Source: Blastomussa wellsi
Lineage: Eukaryota > Cnidaria > Anthozoa > Scleractinia > Plerogyridae
Reading direction: 5' to 3'
Length of the DNA stretch: 64,000 nucleotides
Assembly (NCBI GenBank): GCA_947652115.1
Contig: OX393572.1
Coordinates: 7,102,031 to 7,166,030 of the forward strand
Shown: positions 52,506 to 61,522 of the stretch, piece after piece
How the letters are laid out: each line of letters opens with the position of its first letter
Position numbering within the stretch: the stretch's first letter is position 1
Translations under genes and position numbers: made by a program
Notes under the pieces: model-generated
What the model was told of the DNA's origin: nothing
The model's database searches: none
What the model saw: only the letters and a program-made list of their open reading frames with translations

Positions 52506-52661
52506 GCTGCCTCGGGGGCTGAGTCCCCCGCGGAGCAAACAGAAGAACTGGAACCGCCACGAAAGGTGGGCTCCGGCAGCGAGACTCACGATATGAGCAA
52601 AATCGCTGTTGTGTTTGGTGCGGTTGCAGTTGCGGGGCTGGTGTTTTTTTTATCCCGTTAA
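52506..52661 (+). pseudogene. C-terminal membrane-tail ORF
   Basis: In one frame a hydrophilic acidic stretch leads into SKIAVVFGAVAVAGLVFFLS, a single transmembrane helix right at the C-terminus, then Arg and TAA at 52659-52661. The upstream part is cut by a MITE end. The stop overlaps that of the minus-strand gene. Function unknown; a tail-anchored protein by topology. Confidence 0.5.
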
Positions 52662-53993
52662 CGCCGCTTTTTGATATAGGTCTCCATCACAAAGGCCACA
52701 GCTGCCAAAATCAATATCCAAGTATACTCTGCGAGAAAACTGATGACCTGGCCGGCAGCTTTAAAGATGAAACCAATAAGTCCAGGGAGAAGCGAGGTCG
52801 TTTTTTGCCGATCTCTTTAAGCCCATTTTCCAGACCCTTTCCCAAGGTTTTCAAAGAGTTGGTAATGACACCAAGTACAGCACCAGTCGTGACACCCGCG
52901 GCCAGCAAGAAAGAAGTGACGATGACACCATATTTTTTGAAGATCTCTTTGATCCTCCCCCGAAGCGGTATAGCTCTTTCTCTCTCCTCGAACTGGGTTC
53001 TCAAACGAGCGAGCTCCTCTTCTGTTTCTGCCACGCGTTCTTCTGCCGCGGCTCTTTCAGAAGGAGAAGTGTTTCCATCATTGATGGCCTCCCGGTCTTG
53101 ATCAATTTGCTTCTGAAGCTCAGCCTCTTGTTCCTTGAGGTTGACGAGGACTTTTGTTCTTCAAGAGTATTTCTTTCTTTTTCTTTTCCAGCAATCTCTT
53201 TTGCTGTGTTTTTCGCTGAGTTTCTTGCAGGTTTTTCAAGAGCGGCCTTCTCTTTTTTTTTGCGTTGTCAAAAACTGTTTTGAGATTTTTTCTCATCAGC
53301 TGCAGCCTGCGCAGTTGCCCTGGTTTTCATGAAGCACATCAGTCTTCGCTTGCGTTTGTTCGAGTCTTGTTCTGAGATCTTGCACTTCCTGAGCGGCTTT
53401 TTCTCTTCGTCAAGAAATGAGCTGTCTTTCTGCTTCTGCCAATCTATGACTTTCTTGTCTTATTTCTTCATTGCTTTGAGCAGTCAGATACTCAGCTTTT
53501 GGCCGAAGGGATATTTTGAACCTGTTTGTAAAACTTTTGAGAAGACCGCCACCTTTTTGAAAAATTTTTGCTCGCCAATTTTTGGACCAAATACAACAAT
53601 TGTTGTTTCATTGCCAGGGTTTTCGCTAAATTTATTGGGCCTAATTTTGCGAACTCCACTTTGCGGAACCTCTTTCTGATGACTGAATCTTTTGCTCTTT
53701 CAAGCAGCGCCGGATTGTCATCTTCATGAATAATGCCCTCGAACGAAGGGATTTCCCCACCAAAGTTTGCTTCTTCTTCATCTTGTTCTTCAGGCCCCCC
53801 GCTCTTTTCCTGTTGCATTGTCTGCACTGGAATTTCTTCACCTGAAGGTCCTGGTGTGGATGTGGAGCCCGGCGCAAAAGGAGTGATTTCGTTGGCCTCT
53901 TGCTCCTCGTCCTCGCTGTCCTCGCCGTCGTCGTCGCCGCCAAACGAAACGTTGAACAGTAAAACCAATGTTTTCAAAGCCGCCTTCCGCCAT
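52658..53993 (-). pseudogene. coiled-coil protein with C-terminal hydrophobic helices, frame-broken
   Basis: ATG 53993-53991 opens an acidic N-terminus (DDDGEDSEDEEQE region) with PFAPGST. The middle is a long Glu/Lys/Gln coiled coil split among frames. The C-terminal part has YGVIVTSFLLAAGVTTGAVL and, in a shifted frame, GFIFKAAGQVISFLAEY, ending at TAA 52660-52658. At least four frameshifts are visible (near 53945, 53560, 53300 and 52800) with stops between. This matches an uncharacterised cnidarian multicopy family; the role is unknown. Confidence 0.65.
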
Positions 53994-54013
53994 TGCGAAT
54001 TATATAACATTTA

Positions 54014-54795
54014 GTGCCTATGAAATGAAAAACAAGTTAATTTTATTTGAAAGGCATTACAAAATGACGAAGAATGGCGTTTTCCTTTCTGCGATATCTT
54101 CTCCCGTTCCAGAGATATTCAAGTTTTTGTATTATGCAAATTAGATGTCTGATGACGTCACAAGGTTGACAGGAAAAGGCTAAAAGACACAAAAAAGAGA
54201 ATATCTCTGCAAATAATAGGGCAATGAAGTTGAAACTTGGCACCCATGTTGTATGCAACGTAATGCACAAAATACATCAGATGGTGTATATCGCTATGGC
54301 AACAGCCTTGGTACCAATCTCTTTTATGCAGGAATGATAATTCTTGTATTTGATCTTTACCAAACATCATCCACTTGCTAAAGGTTATTAAGGAGACCTA
54401 GTGCATTGTGGACATTGTGTATGTTTCAAATAAACCAGATATTTCTCCTTATAGAGTCACTAATGGTAATATTTGATTCAAAGAGGAAAGAGACTGGAAC
54501 CAAGACTGTTGTCATAGCAACATCAAAATATGCACCATTTGGTGTGTTTCGTAGGGTGCAACACAGGTGCCAAGTTTCAATTGCATTGCCCCATTATTTG
54601 CAGAGATATTCTCGATTTTGTGTTTCTAGCCCATTTTCCCTCAACCTTGTGACGTCATCAGCATCTAATTTGCATAATACAAAAACTTAAATATCTCTGG
54701 TACAAGAGAAGATATCGCAGAAAGGAGCACGCCATTCTTCATCATTTTAAAATGCCTTTCAAATAAGGTTAACTTGGTTTTCATTTCATAGGCAC
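54014..54795. mobile_element. 782-bp foldback element with TTTA target duplication
   Basis: Begins GTGCCTATGAAATG and ends with its exact complement; the arms stay largely complementary for about 350 bp each. TTTA flanks both ends (54010-54013, 54796-54799). It sits exactly between the divergent starts of two genes of the host element, so it split their shared promoter. Confidence 0.85.
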
Positions 54796-55007
54796 TTTAA
54801 TTAAAATTGTTTTTAAATTATAAACATGTCTGTGAGGGCAAACCTTCTTCCGACTCACAACGAAAAAATAATCGGCGCCATAAAAGCCGAGCGCACAGTG
54901 AAGCGCATCACCTTTGATCCGAGCATTGCCCACCCGGGCGAGACCTTGTTCGTTTCAGTGCCCAATCTGAGGTATTCGTGCCCGGCTCGCTCGGGCTGCG
55001 ATTAACA

Positions 55008-55681
55008 AATAGACACGAGCTTGTTGTGTTACGTCCTCTAATCGACCACGAATTTCTTCATCACATTGTCAAATTTTGGGCAGCTCACGAGGCCGCCGCG
55101 AGTGTTTTTTACCATAACAAAAAAAAGCCAAAATGATTACACGAAGACTTGCTTTCACAAAGTAAAAGTGCGAGCGAACCGATTCGAAACTTACAGAACC
55201 ACAAACTTCAAATTACATAAAGTAACTCAAAGCCAAACTGTAGAAAAATAATTTTAACAAATAACCTTTATTTCATTCGGAAATGCTCGAAAACCAGATG
55301 AATTAATACAAAGTTCTATCCACTTGCTGTGCCTTGGCAGAACTCGGGAAAAATAAACGATCCCTCTAACGAGTTTCACGTCAAACTTTGGAGATTTCCC
55401 TTCACAGATTAATTCAACCCGATCCATATTTATCTTAAAAACGGATTTGACGATTTCCCTTTAAAGGAGTCCCTTTCGATGCAATTTGTTGCTTATTTCT
55501 GAAAACTGACAGCACCAAAGATTGTCAACAGTTTGAGCGATTAAAGCTAATTTTTGAAAGTTTTCAACGCGCGTGCAACCTTAGTAGTATTCATCGAAAC
55601 ACAAAAGAGTGTTTCGATAAATTTTTCGACCACGAATATTAGCCAATGAGCGCACGAGAATTTCTGCAATTGAGAAAAAAT
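55008..55681. mobile_element. 674-bp insertion (repeat R3 plus a second repeat) with TTAACA duplication
   Basis: TTAACA occurs on both sides (55002-55007, 55682-55687). The first 530 bp are repeat R3 (inverted copy at 19220-19790). The last 90 bp match the repeat at 8860-8970. It lies inside gene A. Confidence 0.65.
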
Positions 55682-55845
55682 TTAACATCAACCTGACAGG
55701 AGGGCTCGTCGACAACTTCCTCGTGCAAAACGTCACGCGCGCGCTAGTCGAAAAGTTGGTCGTGAAGTACGCGGGCGCCATACTGCTGGACACGCTGGGA
55801 TACGACATCTTCAAGATCTGGGAGGACCTTTTCCTCTCGCAGCAC

Positions 55846-57331
55846 CTAGCACTGATCATCTGTCCCCAGCACGGTCTAGCACTGATCAACTGTCCCTAGC
55901 ACTGATCAACGGTCCCTAGCACGGTCTAGCACTGATCAACTGCCAATTGCACTGATCAACTGTTCCTAGCACTGATCAACTGTCCCTAGCACTGATCATC
56001 TGCCCCTAGCACTGATCATCTGTCCCTAGCACTAATCATCTGTCCCTAGCACTGATCATCTGTCCCTAGCACGGTCTAGCACTGATTAACTGTCCCTAGC
56101 ACAGATCAACTGTCCCTTGATCAACTGTCCCTCGCAATGATCATCTGCCCCTAGCACTGATCATCTGTCCCTAGCACTGATCATCTGTCCCTAGCACTGA
56201 TCAACTGTCCCTAGCACTGATCAACTGTCCCTAGCACTGATCAACTGTCCCTAGCACGGTCTAGTACTGATTAACTGTCCCTAACACTGATCATCTGTCC
56301 CTAGCACTGATCAACTGTCCCTAGCACTGTTCATCTGTCCCTAGCACTGATCATCTGTCCCTAGCACTGATCAACTGTCCCTAGCACTGATCAACTGTCC
56401 CTAGCACTGATCAACTGTCCCTAACACTGATCAACTGTCCCTAACACTGATCATCTGTCCCTAGCACTGATCATCTGTCCCTAGCACTGATCATCTGTCC
56501 CTAGCACTGATCAACTGTCCCTAGCACTGATCAACTGTCCCTAGCACTGATCAACTGTCCCTAGCACTGATCATCTGTCCCTAGCACTGATCATCTGTCC
56601 CTAGCACTGATCAACTGTCCCTAGCACTGATCAACTGTCCCTAGCACTGATCAACTGTCCCTAGCACTGATCAACTGTCCCTAACACTGATCAACTGTCC
56701 CTAGCACTGATCAACTGTCCCTAGCACTGATCAACTGTCCCTAACACTGATCAACTGTCCCTAGCACTGATCAACTGTCCCTAGCACTGATCATCTGTAC
56801 CTAGCACTGATCATCTGTCCCTAGCACTGATCAACTGTCCCTAGCACTGATCAACTGTCCCTACTACTGATCAACTGTCCCTAGCACTGATCAACTGTCC
56901 CTAGCACTGATCAACTGTCCCTAGCACTGATCAACTGTCCCTAACACTGATCAACTGTCCCTAGCACTGATCAACTGTCCCTAGCACTGATCAACTGTCC
57001 CTAGCACTGATCATCTGTCCCTAGCACTGATCAACTGTCCCTAGCACTGATCAACTGTCCCTAACACTGATCAACTGTCCCTAACACTGATCAACTGTCC
57101 CTAGCACTGATCAACTGTCCCTAACACTGATCAACTGTCCCTAGCACTGATCAACTGTCCCTAGCACTGATCAACTGTCCCTAGCACTGATCAACTGTCC
57201 CTAGCACTGATCATCTGTCCCTAGCACTGATCAACTGTCCCTAACATTGATCAACTGTCCCTAGCACTGATCAACTGTCCCTAACACTGATCAACTGTCC
57301 CTAGCACTGATCAACTGTCCCTAACACTGAT
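55846..57331. repeat. 20-bp minisatellite array, over 70 units
   Basis: Unit CTAGCACTGATCAACTGTCC. Variation is confined mainly to two sites: CTAGCAC/CTAACAC and GATCAACTG/GATCATCTG. Four units in the first part carry an extra CACGGTCTAG block. From about 56281 to the end the period is exact with no indel. Stops occur in every frame, so the array is non-coding. Confidence 0.95.
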
Positions 57332-57781
57332 AACATCAAAGTCAACTCCCAGAGAAGGACCATGAAAGGCATCCTTCTCCTCTTTGTTGAGCCCTACGCC
57401 TGGGGCGCCAGAGATTCCGAAAAGTATTTCAACCCTGACGTGACGAAAGTCCGAGTCATGGTGAACGGCTCGCCCGGCACCGTGTAATACGACCAGTACG
57501 ACCACCTCGAAGGCAAGGACATTTGGGCGGAGGCCAGCCGCTTCTTTGCCAAGACAAAAACGAAACGCCGCACATGAATCTGGAAAAGTTCTACGAGCGA
57601 GCTCACGCAGGATGAGTACAAAGGCCTGATTTCAAAGTTGAAACAGTGAATGTTCTCTTATTTGGTGTTCTTGCTTCGCCACCCCTACGGGGTCAAATTA
57701 TATTTAGAGGCTCCGCCACTTGCCCGGGGAGTTGTGGGGTGTCCCCACAATTAAGAAAACAGAAGTTGTAAGATATACACA

Positions 57782-58095
57782 ATGTCAGAAGAAGATCAAG
57801 TGTGTAACTCCGACTCCGGCCAAGAAGCCAAAAATTCCCAAGCGAGTGGCTGCTGGCAAATTGGTTGCTGAAAAAACGCGGCTGGCCCGCAAAGCGCAGA
57901 AAAAAGCCGCCTCTGAGGCTGCTATCACTATCGCAAACCACAAGGCGAAAAGCACCGAGACCCCAGCACCAGGCCCGGCTGCCGAAAACGAGCATCAGAG
58001 CTTTATGGTTCAACTTCACCCAAAAGGTCAGCCGAAAAGTCGTCCGCCCTATTCATTTGAACTTTTCCTTGTGTTGCTATACCACGTCTGATAAC
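57782..58095 (+). pseudogene. small basic protein of the element
   Basis: ATG at 57782 opens a frame that stops after 29 codons. One base over, the frame continues with TPTPAKKPKIPKRVAAGKLV and AEKTRLARKAQKKAA, a Lys/Ala/Pro-rich basic segment. One frameshift near 57790 explains the break. The composition suggests nucleic-acid binding, which is inference. The known relatives I recall are uncharacterised. Confidence 0.5.
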
Positions 58096-58196
58096 AAGCC
58101 TTTTAAAACAATCCTTGACGCTTGAACTCTCACCGGCTGGGTCGCAAAAAAAGGTGGTGAAAGAGAATTTCACTTCCGACCCCCAGCGCAAACATT

Positions 58197-58289
58197 ATGA
58201 ACTACGTGCAGTTCACGGCCGTCATGGCGGGTAGAATTGCGCTCAAACGGTACCTCGAGGACCAAAAAATCCTCCCCGACAACGTCTGA
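58197..58289 (+). CDS. 30-residue ORF of the element
   Basis: An intact small frame, MNYVQFTAVMAGRIALKRYL and ten more residues, then TGA. It is GC-rich like its neighbours, lies between two broken genes on the same strand, and has a weakly hydrophobic N-terminal half. Function unknown; it may be a small hydrophobic protein of the element that happens to be undamaged. Confidence 0.4.
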   Translation: MNYVQFTAVMAGRIALKRYLEDQKILPDNV

Positions 58290-58348
58290 AAGTGAGACAC
58301 CCCACAACCCGGAAATTTGAAAAAAAAGGAACTCTGATAGATATTACC

Positions 58349-58774
58349 ATGGCAAGCATTTCGATTATGGTTTGCGGAGCTGTTTTGAATATGGCAGCTT
58401 TCATTGGCGGCAATTATTTGCGAGGGCGCTCGGCGGCGCCGACAAGGCCCCGCAAGAAGAAAGAGTGGGCCACGACAAAGCGCTGGAGGCGTACCAGGCG
58501 GCGTACGCCAAGTACTCGCGCGACCGCACCAAGTTTCTTGACTGGATTGCGACGAACGCTCAGGTCAAAGCGGAGGCCAAGCAGAACTTCACCAACACTG
58601 ACTACGCCTTCAAACTGTGCAACCAGGCGCACCCTGACGAACGCATGACGCCACCCAGAGAGCCCAAGTTCTCTGATTTTTATCAGCCGAGCGCGCAACA
58701 GAAACAGGGCGAGGCTCGTGTTCGTCGGCGCCGGGGAGCTCGTGCTGAGCTACGCGGCCTTCTGGTTCCTTTAA
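58349..58774 (+). pseudogene. small protein with N-terminal hydrophobic segment, two frameshifts
   Basis: ATG 58349 gives MASISIMVCGAVLNMAAFIG, a hydrophobic segment. After a +1 shift near 58425 a helical charged middle follows (KALEAYQAAYAKYSRDRTKF) and then EPKFSDFYQPSAQQKQGE. A second shift near 58712 leads to a short hydrophobic end before TAA 58772-58774. The SDFYxPSxxQKxGE motif is a strong landmark of a multicopy cnidarian family I recall; function unknown. The topology suggests two membrane helices around a soluble helical middle. Confidence 0.6.
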
Positions 58775-58798
58775 ATTTTCATCGCACTGTTATATCCG

Positions 58799-59145
58799 AT
58801 GGACGCCACACTCGCAAAGATTTATTATAGTCCCGGGGGATAGTGGAAAGGCCTCACCGCCATAAAAAAGCTGGCGGCCGCCGCCAAGGTTCCGGAGGAA
58901 GCCGCAAAAAATGGCTGATCAAGCAGGCTCTTTGGCAGATCTATCGCCCCGCGCCGCGGCGCATTCCTCGGCCGCGGTTCGATTTGCCCACACCCAAACA
59001 AGGTCCTTTTTCTCCCGCATGACGAACTCCACCGTGGCCGCAAAGCATACAAGTCAGCCGGTCAGCCGCTACATAGGTCGAGCCTCTAACCTCGAAAAAC
59101 TCTAACGAGGTTGCGCAGTTGAAAGGTATCGTCACTCAAAACCCC
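58799..59145 (+). pseudogene. N-terminal remnant of a probable rve-type integrase
   Basis: ATG 58799 reads MDATLAKIYYSPGG, then an in-frame TAG. It continues with LTAIKKLAAAAKVPEEA and, shifted, KKWLIKQALWQIYRPAPRRI and PRPRFDLPTPK. A third frame carries VLFLPHDELHRGRKAYKS. The KIYYxP opening and QxxYxPxP..RP.FDxPTP segment precede the DDE core in integrases of multicopy cnidarian elements. The core with the catalytic residues is absent because repeat R2 begins at 59158. Integrase identity is inferred from family memory. Confidence 0.5.
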
Positions 59146-59157
59146 GATCGAGCCACC

Positions 59158-59400
59158 TTAACGCTGCCGCGTATTTGATGAAACCTTGGACCCGAAGACG
59201 CCTCTCACCGACCCAACAAAGCTGATCAAAATGCTATATATTTGCGACTTAAACCACTTCCTTAAAATTGTGGGACAGTTTACTGTCACTGACGGAAAAT
59301 GTACTACGCGTGACCTTCGCAAAAAAATCACGTGACGATTTTCCTGTGCTGTCATTGCCTTGGAGGCGACAATGTGAATAGCATACGAAACGTAAGATTT
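59158..59400. repeat. dispersed repeat R2, right copy
   Basis: Starts at TTAACGCTGCCGCGTA directly after the integrase remnant and runs as the inverted counterpart of 2050-2374. Its junction truncates the integrase. Confidence 0.7.
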
Positions 59401-59402
59401 AT

Positions 59403-59620
59403 TACAACGCGACGCGCCTAAGTGTGGCCACCCAACAAACATTTTTCACAAGTTAGCCTATCCCGCTTCCTTGTTGAAAGCGCGACAGGTTTCGTGACAA
59501 CAGCTTTGAACATTGCAAGGAGGCGGGACAGCTCAAACAAATTCGCGCTTTTTGATTGGCTAATTATAACTTGTTAAAAAAGTTTGTTGGGTGACCACAC
59601 TTCGGCGCGTCGCGCTGAAA
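59403..59620. repeat. foldback MITE with GCGACGCGCC arms
   Basis: CAACGCGACGCGCCTAAGTG with GGCCACCCAACAAAC on the left, and GTTTGTTGGGTGACCACACTT with CGGCGCGTCGCG on the right, are inverted counterparts. Non-coding. Confidence 0.7.
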
Positions 59621-59734
59621 AATGTGTTTGATCAAGTACTTGTTGATATTTTATTACTTTGCCATTTGATAGGCTGAAATCTAAAAAAGGGCGTTCTATC
59701 ACATCATCAAACCTTTTGTTGTATCGTCCCATTT

Positions 59735-59840
59735 GTAGCCTGCGGACACAGACGGTTTCCGGCTTTTGTCACGCCGCCGGTAAACATTTACCGGCGGCGT
59801 GAAACAAAAGCCGGAAATCCGTCTGTGTTCGCAGGCTATC
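59735..59840. repeat. strong hairpin with TAGCCTGCG ends
   Basis: Arms of about 50 bases are complementary with very few mismatches, from TAGCCTGCGGACACAGACGG to its counterpart, closing at TAAACATTTA. It shares the TAGCCTGCG end with the hairpin at 2521. Confidence 0.85.
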
Positions 59841-61322
59841 CCATTTGCGACGCAAGCAGATTTTCCAGTGTGTGCATTCTGGTGATCATAAAATTGAGGC
59901 AGCTTAATTATTAGATATTATTTTATTCATATTAAACTGACTATTTCTTTCAGTCTAAACAACTTCTTAAAGGATTTTTACAGTGGTATTATAACATCAC
60001 AATATTTGAGTTGATAACAGCAGCAGCATACACACTTGACACAAGTTTGCGAGCTTTTTCTTCTTGGAACCAAATTATTGCATCTGTCTGGTTTTAACAT
60101 AATGAATTTCTAACACTTCAAATTCAGACCAACGCCATCTCTATAATTTTTTGCTTCTTTAATATTGGCCTGACTAACATAATTGCAAACACTGTAATCT
60201 CTTTTCTGTTTTTTTTTTTTTCAAGTTGTCGTTCCTGACTAAAATCACCATTGTAAACATCTCCAAACAGCATTTAAAGCAGTGGGAAACTATGATTCAG
60301 GCTCCTATAATAAGGATAATTTACTACTTTTGTTATTTTTTTTTATCAAGTGGGCACGACTCATTGCATGAAATACAGGGTTCCATTACCAGCCGCTGTT
60401 GGGGTAATGAAACTAAACCCTTCCCCAAGGGAGTGGTGAAAGTCCAGCCTGCAACATGCCCTGCCTCTAACAATGATTATGCTTGTTCTGTTGTCAGGCC
60501 TGCAGGTATTTTCTAACTCTGTGTCAGTTGAAAGCAATTTTACATCACAACCCTAAAATGACATACGTTTTGGCCACACGCGAAAGTGGGATCAAGACAC
60601 TTATCAAAGGAGTTAGCCCAATGAAATGTATCTGAGAGAACCCCAGGAGTTGATATTATTTTAGGGTGACAAAAACACCAACAAACAAATTACAAACTTC
60701 CGGTAAGTGAAATATCATCAACCTGACCTGAAGGGAAGTTTTCTTCCTTTAATGTACTGGCATCTTGAAAGTGCTCTAACCTACACAAAATACATTCACT
60801 GTCACTGCCAGCTCAGGGGTATTTCAAGTTTTCCAAGATTTCACAAAAGTTAAATTTCACTGGAACTTGTACACAATGCAAACAATATATAGTTTTGAAT
60901 GGCAGGGGTAATTTACCGAATGCCAAATGCCAAACCTCAGTTTCACTCGTGTTGGCTAGCAGTTAGTTTCAATGTTTTCTTATGGTTAGCTGTTAACTGC
61001 TGGAAAGGGCCAAATACAAGACGCTGCTGTCTTTTTTAACAATGAAAAGGTAAGCAAATGTGATTGAAACTAACTGCAAGCAAACGCAAGTGAAACTAAC
61101 AGTAAGCAAACAGCAAATTACCCCTACCAATTGTTTAAGATGGTTACAAATGGGTCTTTCTGATGAAATAAAAGAAGTTCAAACTATTGGTCCTGTCACA
61201 GGATGTTCTATATTACGTTATTTTACAGACAGATTGTTGAAATTTTAACTGTTAATGAGCATAAATCACTCTTCAAAAAATAAGTCAACAAAAAGGTTAT
61301 CAAATTACATTAGACTAGTTAG
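59841..61322. other. intergenic DNA before AP2S1
   Basis: Contains an inverted-repeat element at about 60898-61132 (GCAGGGGTAATTTACC / AAATTACCCCTACC ends) and a possible orphan exon near 60351-60507. Nothing else is supportable. Confidence 0.55.
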
Positions 61323-61328
61323 TTTATT
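61323..61328 (-). promoter_or_regulatory. probable AP2S1 polyadenylation signal
   Basis: AATAAA on the minus strand, about 95 bases past the stop codon. Confidence 0.5.
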
Positions 61329-61420
61329 AAAAAGATCAGCAAAGGAACTCATATATACAGGAGTAAGTCACTACTTTAATGTTTAATTCTGTTGCGTTTT
61401 TAAGTCCATATTAACTGACA

Positions 61421-61522
61421 TCATTCTAACTGCTGTAGCATTTGAAGTTGCTTTAAGACTTTGCTCTGACTTGTCTCTCGGATCTCACCAGCTAAAAACA
61501 TCTCATCAACAACAGAGTACAC
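61421..61522 (-). CDS. AP2S1: AP2S1 last exon
   Basis: Codes VDEMFLAGEIRETSQSKVLK and the C-terminal QLQMLQQLE before TGA (61423-61421). The acceptor is CCTTCAG. Confidence 0.97.
   Translation of the reverse strand: MYSVVDEMFLAGEIRETSQSKVLKQLQMLQQLE

Larger units (their letters stand above)
54826..57655 (+). pseudogene. gene A of the element, interrupted by an insertion and a minisatellite
   Basis: The 5' piece (ATG 54826 to stop 55003-55005) reads MSVRANLLPTHNEKIIGAIK and continues with a beta-rich LFVSVPNLR stretch. After the insertion at 55008-55681 the gene resumes at about 55690 (LVEKLVVKYAG, DTLGYDIFKIWEDLF). It then runs into the 20-bp array and resumes at 57332 (VNSQRRTMKGILLLFVEPYA, SEKYFNPDVTKVRVMVNG), with an in-frame TAA at 57485 and a frameshift near 57570. 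The pieces look like one uncharacterised cnidarian family. A capsid-type beta fold is conceivable but not shown. Confidence 0.55.
52506..59150. mobile_element. decayed multigene mobile element of a cnidarian type
   Basis: Layout from left to right: small membrane-tail ORF (+), coiled-coil/TM protein (-), foldback insertion, interrupted gene A (+), basic protein (+), 30-residue ORF (+), small protein with N-terminal hydrophobic segment (+), integrase start (+). Codon-rich segments are visibly more GC-rich than the host DNA. These families remind me of uncharacterised multicopy cnidarian proteins that travel together. Several genes on two strands plus an integrase recall Polinton- or adinto-like elements, but no polymerase, ATPase or protease is present, so the class is inference. 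No terminal inverted repeats were found. Confidence 0.6.

Noticed and set aside
53329..54014. Plus-strand open frames opposite the coiled-coil gene
   Set aside because: Antisense shadows: the minus strand shows the coherent acidic/coiled-coil protein in pieces.
55846..57331. CRISPR-like array
   Set aside because: The repeats are contiguous 20-bp units without spacers in a eukaryotic setting; it is a minisatellite.
58372..58698. Large antisense frame over the small element protein
   Set aside because: High GC content opens frames on both strands; only the plus strand carries the family landmark motif.
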